A stretch of DNA of 64,000 bases, taken from Gammaproteobacteria bacterium. Lineage in GTDB: Bacteria; Pseudomonadota; Gammaproteobacteria; Xanthomonadales; Marinicellaceae. Below the pieces are notes generated by a model, which saw nothing but the letters and a program-made list of their open reading frames with translations, had not been told where the DNA came from and searched no databases. Positions 43,881 to 51,681 of this stretch are shown here, one piece after another (the stretch's first letter is position 1; every line of letters starts with the position of its first letter). Made by a program: the position numbers and the translations under genes. The stretch spans positions 372,001-436,000 of the forward strand of contig JAWLAO010000003.1 of NCBI GenBank assembly GCA_041395445.1. The letters are read 5' to 3'.

Positions 43881-46721
43881 TCATTTAACCATTAGTTCAG
43901 TATCGACACTTGACTCTGATCCGCCAACGATAAATTTGTATTTCCCTTTCGGAATATAAACACCGTGTCCAAGTCTAAGAGCTTCGCTAATTGGTGTTAA
44001 TGATTTATTCAAAGGTTGTTCTTTGTCTTTGTTTTTGAACTTCTCAGCTGCAAGAGCTAACTCTTCATTGAGTTTGTAATCCCATGTGATTAAATTGAGC
44101 CCCTTATGCAAATGAGCTTGATTGGTATAGATAGCCTGTTCATTTTCATCCTGAATTTCGACATGAACTGATTGTTCTGAGTTTGACCAGATTTTGAATG
44201 ATGCCTGATTCGGTTCGCCATCGTTATACCATCTTGATGGGGTTGAGTTCCAAGCAGAGGAAAACTGAACTTCATCAGGTTTAAAAATATGCAATTCTTT
44301 ATCTTTGTAGGATTCATATTCCTGAATGAAAGAAACGTCACTTACCCATACGCTTCTTCCATGAGTAGCAACAACCAATTCATTATCTCTGGGGTGAACA
44401 ATTAAATCGTGTACCGGAACAGTTGGAAATTCATCGCCCAAAGTTTGCCACTTTTGTCCATAATTCAATGAGTAATAAACTCCTCTGTCAGTACCTATGT
44501 AAACCAAACCTTTAGTCTTTGGATCTTCTTTAATCACATTGACGGCTGAATTAGGGAGGTTGTTGGAAATATCTTTCCATGATTTTCCAAAATTATTGGA
44601 ATAGTAAGCATAGCTCTGAATATCATCATTTCGATAGTTATTTAAAGTGAGCCACAAATGGTTTTTGTCATGTTCTGAAGCAACCACTCTGGAAACCCAA
44701 AGTTTCTGAGGGAGCTTCTTCGTCACATTCTTCCAGTTATTTCCACCATCGGAAGTGACCCAAACCAAACCATCATCTGTTCCGACAATGATTCTGCCAA
44801 ACTCCAAGGGTGATTCAGAAATAGAAGTGATTGTGGCATAAGGCACATCGCCATATTTGAGCGATTGAGTTAAGTCTTTGCTAATAGCCTTGTAAGTTTC
44901 ACCTTTATCCATGCTTCGATAGAGTTTGTTGGCTCCATAATAGATAATTTCTTTATTATGCGGAGATAAAACGACCGGAGTATTCCAGTTGTAACGCAAA
45001 GGAGCTTCATTCAAATAATTAGGAGGTTTGATAGATTTAGGTTTTCCTTCTCCAAGTTTGAAATAGTTACCGAATTGAAATCCGACATAGGTTGTATTGT
45101 CATCGGTGTTAACATACATTCCATCACCACCAAACAGACGTGTCCATGATTCGCCATCTTTCCAGTCTGTTTTACTGGAACCTTTCAATGTGCCGTTATC
45201 TTGTAAGCCGCCATAAACATTATAAGGTTCTTCCATGTCAACATTGATTGTATAAAACTGTCCAACCGGTTGGTAATCTAACTTCCGCCAGTGTTCACCG
45301 CCGTCATAAGACTCATCAGCACCACCATCGTTTGCGGCGATGATATGATTGGAGTTTTTAGGGTCTATCAACACTTCATGATAATCGACATGAACCTTAG
45401 GATCATAAAGGCTAATCCAATTTTGTCCGCCATCTGTTGATTTTATTAATGGAACGCCCATGGTGTAAATCGTATTGGAATCATTGGGATCAACATGAAT
45501 TTTGCCGAAATAGTAACCATAGGTGAAAACTACATTATCTAATGACTTTTCGTGTGTTTTGCTAAATGTTTCTCCTCCATCATCTGAGCGATAGACTTCC
45601 AATCCCTTAATATCAGTATCGAACAAGTTATTATTGGCATCCTTTAATGACTTGACTAAATCTTGTGGCGTGGTTTTTTTCTCTTTTAGTTCTTCTATTA
45701 CTTTATCGGCAGTGGTTTTCGGTGGAAAATTATTATCTCTAAGGAATTTCTCCAGTGCATCTTTATCTTGCAATAATAATTCTTCAGTTGTCATTTTTTT
45801 AAGGCGTTTGGCATTAATGGCTGTATCTCCCATATCCCACTGATCTTCCGGGAGTTGTTCCTGATTATCGACCACTACATAGACAACATTATTGTTGGAA
45901 GCTGCAACATCAACACCCATACGACCAACAAATTTACCGCTTGGTAAGCCATTTGAGAGATGCCTCCATGACTTGCCATGATCAGAACTTTTGTAAATTT
46001 TACTTCCTACGCCTGACTCTTCAAAATCCCATGATTTCCGGAACCGTTGCCAGGCACTGGCGTAAACATCACCATTTGAAGCTATGGATAAATCGACAAA
46101 ACCGGTAGTTTTATCGCCTTTGAGAACTTGTTTCCAATTTTTTCCACCATCTTCAGTTAAGTAAATTCCACGTTGTCCGCCCTCGGAGTACAAAGCTCCT
46201 AAAGCAGCAACATAGACTCGATTGGAATCACTGGGATCAACGATGATGTCTCCAATTCGATTGGTATCACCCAGTCCCATATATTGCCAGGATTCACCGG
46301 CATCATTTGAACGATAGACGCCCATTCCTGCATAAGATGAGCGTGAAGAGTTGTTTTCGCCGGTTCCTAACCAAAGAACATTTTCATCATTTGGATCAAT
46401 TGCTAAAGAACCAACAATTTGATTCGGTAGTTTGTCAGTGATTGGCTTAAAAGTGATCCCTTTGTTTTCAGATTTCCAAACACCTCCGGAGGCATAAGCC
46501 AGATACATAATGTGGTCGGATTGTTGCGGAACTCGAATCGCTACCACACGTCCGCCTTGTAAAACCGGTCCGATATTTCTCCAAGGCAAATCACGAAAGT
46601 CTGATAATTCGACTAACTCTTGATGTTGTTTCCATGATTTGAGTTGGTTTTCATAGGAATCAGGAATACCTGCATAGGCAGATATATTTAAAACTAAGAA
46701 TGTTAGAACCAGATTTTTCAT
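43881..46721 (-). CDS. Secreted VPS10/sortilin-like beta-propeller protein
   Basis: About 946 residues from ATG 46721, with a signal peptide (LVLTFLVLNISAYA). Many BNR/Asp-box type motifs repeat through residues 60-790, such as SNDAGESWQYMG, TEDGGKNWKQV, SSDHGKSWRHL, STDGGQNWISL and TSDGGNNWKNV, marking the large propeller of the WD40/YVTN/BNR-like (VPS10-related) family. A helical insertion of about 70 residues (MTTEELLLQDKDALEKFL region) breaks one blade. The last ~130 residues form a separate beta domain. Such proteins are often annotated as glycosyl hydrolases, but no catalytic residue set is evident. Extracytoplasmic, function unknown. Confidence 0.82.
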   Translation of the reverse strand: MKNLVLTFLVLNISAYAGIPDSYENQLKSWKQHQELVELSDFRDLPWRNIGPVLQGGRVVAIRVPQQSDHIMYLAYASGGVWKSENKGITFKPITDKLPNQIVGSLAIDPNDENVLWLGTGENNSSRSSYAGMGVYRSNDAGESWQYMGLGDTNRIGDIIVDPSDSNRVYVAALGALYSEGGQRGIYLTEDGGKNWKQVLKGDKTTGFVDLSIASNGDVYASAWQRFRKSWDFEESGVGSKIYKSSDHGKSWRHLSNGLPSGKFVGRMGVDVAASNNNVVYVVVDNQEQLPEDQWDMGDTAINAKRLKKMTTEELLLQDKDALEKFLRDNNFPPKTTADKVIEELKEKKTTPQDLVKSLKDANNNLFDTDIKGLEVYRSDDGGETFSKTHEKSLDNVVFTYGYYFGKIHVDPNDSNTIYTMGVPLIKSTDGGQNWISLYDPKVHVDYHEVLIDPKNSNHIIAANDGGADESYDGGEHWRKLDYQPVGQFYTINVDMEEPYNVYGGLQDNGTLKGSSKTDWKDGESWTRLFGGDGMYVNTDDNTTYVGFQFGNYFKLGEGKPKSIKPPNYLNEAPLRYNWNTPVVLSPHNKEIIYYGANKLYRSMDKGETYKAISKDLTQSLKYGDVPYATITSISESPLEFGRIIVGTDDGLVWVTSDGGNNWKNVTKKLPQKLWVSRVVASEHDKNHLWLTLNNYRNDDIQSYAYYSNNFGKSWKDISNNLPNSAVNVIKEDPKTKGLVYIGTDRGVYYSLNYGQKWQTLGDEFPTVPVHDLIVHPRDNELVVATHGRSVWVSDVSFIQEYESYKDKELHIFKPDEVQFSSAWNSTPSRWYNDGEPNQASFKIWSNSEQSVHVEIQDENEQAIYTNQAHLHKGLNLITWDYKLNEELALAAEKFKNKDKEQPLNKSLTPISEALRLGHGVYIPKGKYKFIVGGSESSVDTELMVK

Positions 46722-46789
46722 AATTTGAATTACCACTGCAAAAGTGGTATCAATTATGCTGATTCAGATAAGTTGTGACAATGTATTTT

Positions 46790-46817
46790 TAAAAAAAGCT
46801 AACCAATGAGTTAGCTT
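46790..46817 (-). terminator. Terminator after the PhnD-like gene
   Basis: Stem AGCTAAC with GTTAGCT, loop CAATGA, followed on the minus strand by seven U. It ends the roadblock/PhnD-like unit before the VPS10-like gene. Confidence 0.85.
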
Positions 46818-46847
46818 GTTGAAATATTTGAATATGCCAGTGGAGAA

Positions 46848-47591
46848 TTACTCCATAATTTCAGATCCCAAGGTCAGCAATGAACGAAATCTAAGAATCT
46901 CCAGTTTGCTGACAGTGATAAATTTTTCAATATTTACGCCTGATAACACGCTGTTACCTTTTTCGGTGAGGTGAGCCTCTGAAAGTGTTTGGATAAGGTG
47001 GTTTTTATGGTCAGCATATTTTGGATTAATAAATAAGGTGTGGAAAATGCTTTGTTCCTGAGTTTCTCCAAGTTTATGAACCAGGCTTTTACTCATTTTA
47101 TTGAGTCCATCATAGAAATCTTTATAAACAAAACCGTACGGCATTTCGCCTTGACTAACAGCTTTTACAACAGCCATCCAGTTGTCTTTTGAATGTATAG
47201 TTTTAGGCTTAATGTTCTTGCTGAATAAATCTTTAATCCCAATTCGCGTGACCATCATGCTGTTGCAACTGACACACTCTTGATTATTAAGAACTTCAAG
47301 AGATCCATGGTCAGCATCTTGGTTGGCTATAAAAACGATTTCATCAAACAAGTTTGTGGAGTGTAACAGCGGAATAAATCCGTGTTTTTCTTGTAATGAA
47401 AGAGAGTCTTGCGGATTGGCATAGATGATATCGGCTTCCTCCATTTTGTTATGGAATTCGACAAAATCTAAGCATTGATAAAAAAGAGTGCTGACATTTG
47501 CATACTTGCTTAGGTATTGACTAAACTGAAACCACTTTATTGGATCGCCGGCTGTATCGTGAGGGCATACCATCATTTTTAAACTATCCAT
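46848..47591 (-). CDS. PhnD-like periplasmic-binding-fold protein without signal peptide
   Basis: 247 residues. The fold pattern of phosphate/phosphonate-type (PhnD) binding proteins is visible: MMVCPHDTAGDPIKWFQFS, a lobe with EEADIIYANPQDSLSLQEKHG, LLHSTNLFDEIVFIANQDA, and the hinge return SKDNWMAVVKAVSQGEMPYGFVYKDFYDGL. The N-terminus has no hydrophobic signal, so it should stay in the cytoplasm. No ABC transporter genes are near. It lies 21 bases after a roadblock/LC7 gene, which suggests a ligand-sensing partner of that protein. A two-Cys stretch ECVSC lies mid-protein. The ligand is unknown. Confidence 0.7.
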   Translation of the reverse strand: MDSLKMMVCPHDTAGDPIKWFQFSQYLSKYANVSTLFYQCLDFVEFHNKMEEADIIYANPQDSLSLQEKHGFIPLLHSTNLFDEIVFIANQDADHGSLEVLNNQECVSCNSMMVTRIGIKDLFSKNIKPKTIHSKDNWMAVVKAVSQGEMPYGFVYKDFYDGLNKMSKSLVHKLGETQEQSIFHTLFINPKYADHKNHLIQTLSEAHLTEKGNSVLSGVNIEKFITVSKLEILRFRSLLTLGSEIME

Positions 47592-47612
47592 TCTTTTCTC
47601 CTCAATTTGATA

Positions 47613-47981
47613 CTATGACTGGATTGTTTCTGAGATTTTTTGAGATGCTCTTTTGACGTCTAAAAATATGAGTCCGAGTTTGGCATCTTTCTTTGCGAGA
47701 ACAGTTAGAACAGCGTCTTCTCCGGCACTAACCATAAGCACATAGCCCATTTTTCCTTTAATTAGCACTTGCTCTAATTGACCTCTTTCCAACTCTTGAG
47801 CTGTTCTTTCACCGAGTGAAAGCATAGCTGCACTCATAGCACCAACTCTATCTTCATCGACATTATTTGGGAGTTGTGATGCGATAATTAAACCGTCGGT
47901 AGATATAATTGCCGATGCCTCAACATCAGGTGATGAACTATTTAACTCTTGTAAGGTGGACTCTAAAATATTTATTTTCAT
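47613..47981 (-). CDS. Roadblock/LC7 domain protein
   Basis: 122 residues, a single roadblock/LC7 domain: helix ILESTLQELNSSSPDVEAS, strand pair AIISTDGLIIASQLP, helix RVGAMSAAMLSLGERTAQEL, strands QVLIKGKMGYVLMVSAGEDAVLTVLA, and a final helix. In bacteria such proteins (MglB and relatives) regulate Ras-like GTPases; here no GTPase is adjacent. The only one seen in the window is 26 kb away at 20535-21023. It shares a unit with the PhnD-like protein. An IS30 copy lies 23 bases upstream of its start. Confidence 0.9.
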   Translation of the reverse strand: MKINILESTLQELNSSSPDVEASAIISTDGLIIASQLPNNVDEDRVGAMSAAMLSLGERTAQELERGQLEQVLIKGKMGYVLMVSAGEDAVLTVLAKKDAKLGLIFLDVKRASQKISETIQS

Positions 47982-48004
47982 ATTCTTGTTGTTATATAAA
48001 AGGA

Positions 48005-49075
48005 GCTGGATTCAACAACGAAGTGCAACACTCCAGTTTCTAGATTTTACTTCAAGGGGAGTTAAAAAGCCTAATTTTTTTCTGGGTCTGTTGTTCAAAG
48101 CGTCTTCAACAGCCTGAACTTCGTTTTCTGATAACTGATCAAGAGTCTTGTTTTTAGGGAAATACTGTCTGATTAAACCGTTAGTATTTTCATTCGTGCC
48201 TCTCTCCCAGGAATGATAAGGTTTGGCAAAATAGATGTTTATTCCGATAGTATCACTAATCATTTCGTGTTTTGCGAATTCCAAACCGTTATCCAAAGTC
48301 AGGGTATGTGTGATTTCATCCTTTAGCTTTTCAATACAGGCTTGACTGACATCGGTTGCCAGTTTTCGGTTCAATGGTTTGATTTTGACTTCGAGTGATT
48401 TTCTGTCAACAAGAGTCAGTAGTGCTCCTCTGTGCTTGCTGCCAATAATTGTATCGCCTTCATAGTCTCCAAGGCGTGAACGATTATTTGCAACCATAGG
48501 ACGTTTATCAATATCTACGCGGTTGCTTATCTTTCCACGTCTGGTTTGGCCGGAGTTGTATCGTTTTCTTCTTTGTTTTTGGCATCTCAGGTGTTTAAGC
48601 AATAAGGCTTTGTTCTCTTTGTTAGCATAAATGAATTGATAGATTCTTTCGATGCTGGGTACACCATCCCAACCATCGAGTTTTAAACGACCATTGATTT
48701 GTTCGGGGGAGAATTTCTTCTTTAACAAGTAAGTGACATAAGCCCAGCAAAAGTCGGTTATTTTATTGGCATTATCAGATTTCCGTTTAACCGCAAATTC
48801 ATTGGCTTGCTTGGGTCTGTATCCTCGAAGTCCGGTATTGCGTTTAATTTCACGAATTACAGTGCTTTTATGACGATTTAGGATGTTTGCTATTTCAGTT
48901 TTGCTACAATTAGTTTTCAGCAGAGCTGATATCTGATATCTTTCTGCTTCAGTAAGATGTGAATAGTGTGACATTTGCAATCTCTTTTTGGGAAGTTCAA
49001 CTGCAAGTGCAACACATCACATCTTACTTTTCAACTTCGATAAAAATTTTGTTGCACTTCGTTGTTGAATCCAGC
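48005..49075 (-). mobile_element. Intact IS30-family insertion sequence
   Basis: A 1071-bp element. Perfect inverted repeats of about 26 bp, starting GCTGGATTCAACAACG, lie at 48005-48030 and 49050-49075, with a 3-bp target duplication GGA (48002-48004 and 49076-49078). One full-length transposase gene occupies most of it. Perfect ends, a clean duplication and an intact gene point to a recent insertion. It sits in the leader of the roadblock gene and is oriented the same way. Confidence 0.92.
48012..48980 (-). CDS. IS30-family transposase
   Basis: 322 residues, full length for the family. The N-terminal helix-turn-helix (HLTEAERYQISALLKTNCSK, IANILNRHKSTVIREIKRN) binds the ends. The DDE catalytic core is seen as YEGDTIIGSKHRGALLTLVD, the second Asp in LTLDNGLEFAKH, and the Glu in YHSWERGTNENTNGLIRQYF. 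The C-terminal NNRPRKKLGFLTPLEV is typical. There are no frameshifts, so it should be active. Confidence 0.96.
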   Translation of the reverse strand: MQMSHYSHLTEAERYQISALLKTNCSKTEIANILNRHKSTVIREIKRNTGLRGYRPKQANEFAVKRKSDNANKITDFCWAYVTYLLKKKFSPEQINGRLKLDGWDGVPSIERIYQFIYANKENKALLLKHLRCQKQRRKRYNSGQTRRGKISNRVDIDKRPMVANNRSRLGDYEGDTIIGSKHRGALLTLVDRKSLEVKIKPLNRKLATDVSQACIEKLKDEITHTLTLDNGLEFAKHEMISDTIGINIYFAKPYHSWERGTNENTNGLIRQYFPKNKTLDQLSENEVQAVEDALNNRPRKKLGFLTPLEVKSRNWSVALRC

Positions 49076-49233
49076 GGACTTTATTCTATGTAAAAACACA
49101 ATAATAACAAGAATGATAATTAATTAAACTGTTAAAATATGTTACATGGTTCTATATAAAGCGTAATAGTTTTTTATGAGTGATAATAAGAGTGTTGAAG
49201 GAAGATAAAAGTAACGGATAGAGTAAAATGTTT

Positions 49234-51549
49234 CTAGTTTACTTGATTGCATTTAGTTGTAACCTTTTTTGCAATTGCTATCATTGCTCTGTCAAATATG
49301 GGTTTTTGCTCTATTATAATTGCTGTCTTTTGTCTGAAGTTTAGTGCAACCTCATTAAGGCTTTTATCGGAGACTTTGATGCCCTTTGAATCTACAAACA
49401 GCAATTTGTGTGTTATGGGACTAATCCATGACAATTTGGCTCTAACGAGTTTATTTTTTTGTTCGGTAGCAAATTCTACCCAATCGCCCGGTTTAAGTCT
49501 TTTGGCTGTATCAAGATAGGAGTCTTCAATATGTTTTATTTCAGTATCTGATTTGTTTTGAATCTGATTGTCAGTAAGATAGTTGAATATATCAGGTTTT
49601 TCTGCATTTTCATCAATCTCTTCAAATAATTTGACTGCGTGAATGTATTCATGTTCAAACTTACGATCTATCGCTTTTAAATCATTAATTTCAAGCAGTT
49701 GTTCATACAGTTCGAGTCCTTTTTTCTTGATTCCAGGTTCATCATACGCAACTAATTTTAGGCCTTCGCAGTAATGATTGATGACATTTTTTATTTGTGT
49801 GGGAGTCGCATTAACTTTTTTGTTTTGCACTGAAGCGAATATCAATTTATCTACGAATTTAATATATTTATCAATTATTTCTGGTTTATCTTTATGTCTT
49901 AAATGAATGAGAGTCAGCACGCTTGCCCAAGAATTTAATAATATTTCTGTTATATTTTTTGGTAGATAGAATTTTTTCATTCTTGATTGCAGTATCTGAG
50001 CTGTCGCTTCTTTGGCTTTTAATATCTTGTCTTGTGCTAATGCTTTTTCGGAGGTTCTTTTTTCGGAGACATAAACGCGCTTTTGTTCTTTATTGAAGAA
50101 TTTTTGGAAATCATCTATTAAACCCGAGAAATCAATGTCGTTATAATCAGAATTTAGAATTACATAAACGATTTGCTTGATTTTGTTGATAAATTTCCCT
50201 TTTTTGTCATTTTTTTCATTCCAACCAATAGCAGCTTGAGCCAGATTATCCAATAACTTTCTAGCACTATTTTCTTTATTTGAAAATATCCTGCGATCTT
50301 GTAATGCTATATGCAAATAGGGAATTTGTAGCTTCGCAAGTAGAGCCTGAATTTTATCTGGTAAATTTCTGTCATCAACCAAAAACTGAAATAGCATTCC
50401 GACTAAATCAATAGTATCTTCATCTTGCTGCTTTACCCGTTTTGTCTCTTTTCCTGATGCAGAGTGCTCTAGTTGTTTCAACAGGGCATTTTTAAGTTCA
50501 GTTGGACTGAATATGGGTTGTAGGGAATCACCTGAATTGATTTCAATGTTTCTTAGTGCTAAAAGTGCCTTATTTATTTTCGGAGCATCATACACAGGAA
50601 AATCAACTCTGCTGCCATATGTATTTGGCGAAGAAATCATATCTTGATTTTGCATTTGTCTAAATGCATCAAATATTAATTGATAGTTTTCATCGTAGTA
50701 TTCTCCTGGAACCTGATTGTTTTGATTGTAATTCAGCCTATGATCATTGTTAGTGAGAGATGGTTGCTCTTTCTTTATCTCTCTATTTGAGTTCGCACTT
50801 GCTGAGTTTAGTCGATTGGCTGCTTCAGGCAATGGCTGGAACTTTAAACTAGGGAGAATCCCTTGCTCAATCAGATAGCTATTAATTTTATGATAGAGTT
50901 CAATGAGATTAGGAATCAGATTCCTCTCAAATAACTTCAAAATAATCAATTCAACAGTCCCGGTAACAACAAGATGTTCAAGCGTTCTAGCAAAAGATTC
51001 GACGATAACAAAAGGAGATACTGGTATTTGGTCGTTCTTTAACTCCTTCCCTCCAGCTAATAGTGAAAATCGTTTTTGAAAAGCATACAATTGTTGATGC
51101 AGGTGTGTATCGGCTTTCCCGACCATATTCGAAATAGCGAGTTTATAATCTAGTTCATGCTCATCAATCAATGACAATTTGATATTGGAGCTATCAGTTG
51201 CTGTTGTGTCATTTGTTCCTGGGAAGAACTTGTAATCCGAGTTATTAAACTTATTAAAAACAGTTTGAATCCTATCGGTAAACTTCCTTAACATCAAATC
51301 TTTTTTCTTTCTGATTTCTTTCATTGCAGAAAAGTAGTCAGACTGTAATTCATTACTTTCTGCTTTCTCAGCCATATTAAACAAAGCATCATCAAGATGG
51401 TCATAATAAGAGAGGATTGTTGGTTTTAGACCTGAGATAAGCAATTCATATATTTTTGGTAGTATACGCCCCTCACTGATTTTTTTCTTCAGTTTTGAAG
51501 ATATATTTAATATGTTATTTGAAGAGTCAGATTCTGCCACTTTTTTCAC
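49234..51549 (-). CDS. DUF1631 family protein
   Basis: 771 residues, cytoplasmic, no membrane helix. It matches the DUF1631 pattern: a helical N-terminus, a central ALRNIEINSGD region, a long helical middle (VISEKRTSEK-like alternation of charged helices), and a conserved C-terminal domain LKPGDWVEFATEQKNKLVRA then KLSWISPITHKLLFVDSKGI, which resembles a PilZ-like small beta barrel. The start is GTG at 51549 with a weak ribosome site. Function unknown in the family. Monocistronic, downstream of valS on the same strand. Confidence 0.8.
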   Translation of the reverse strand: MKKVAESDSSNNILNISSKLKKKISEGRILPKIYELLISGLKPTILSYYDHLDDALFNMAEKAESNELQSDYFSAMKEIRKKKDLMLRKFTDRIQTVFNKFNNSDYKFFPGTNDTTATDSSNIKLSLIDEHELDYKLAISNMVGKADTHLHQQLYAFQKRFSLLAGGKELKNDQIPVSPFVIVESFARTLEHLVVTGTVELIILKLFERNLIPNLIELYHKINSYLIEQGILPSLKFQPLPEAANRLNSASANSNREIKKEQPSLTNNDHRLNYNQNNQVPGEYYDENYQLIFDAFRQMQNQDMISSPNTYGSRVDFPVYDAPKINKALLALRNIEINSGDSLQPIFSPTELKNALLKQLEHSASGKETKRVKQQDEDTIDLVGMLFQFLVDDRNLPDKIQALLAKLQIPYLHIALQDRRIFSNKENSARKLLDNLAQAAIGWNEKNDKKGKFINKIKQIVYVILNSDYNDIDFSGLIDDFQKFFNKEQKRVYVSEKRTSEKALAQDKILKAKEATAQILQSRMKKFYLPKNITEILLNSWASVLTLIHLRHKDKPEIIDKYIKFVDKLIFASVQNKKVNATPTQIKNVINHYCEGLKLVAYDEPGIKKKGLELYEQLLEINDLKAIDRKFEHEYIHAVKLFEEIDENAEKPDIFNYLTDNQIQNKSDTEIKHIEDSYLDTAKRLKPGDWVEFATEQKNKLVRAKLSWISPITHKLLFVDSKGIKVSDKSLNEVALNFRQKTAIIIEQKPIFDRAMIAIAKKVTTKCNQVN

Positions 51550-51681
51550 TTCTTATGCCATATTGAATTGAATTAACTAGGTCATTCTAATGCAAAACTA
51601 AGCAAAAAATATGTGGGACACTTCACACAATCATAAGAAGTAGTGATAGGAACTAGATATAAAAAAGTGACTAATTCGTTA

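Noticed and set aside
49105..49130. Fur-like box near GATAATTAAT upstream of the IS30 element
   Set aside because: Only a few bases match the Fur pattern and the region is generally A/T rich.
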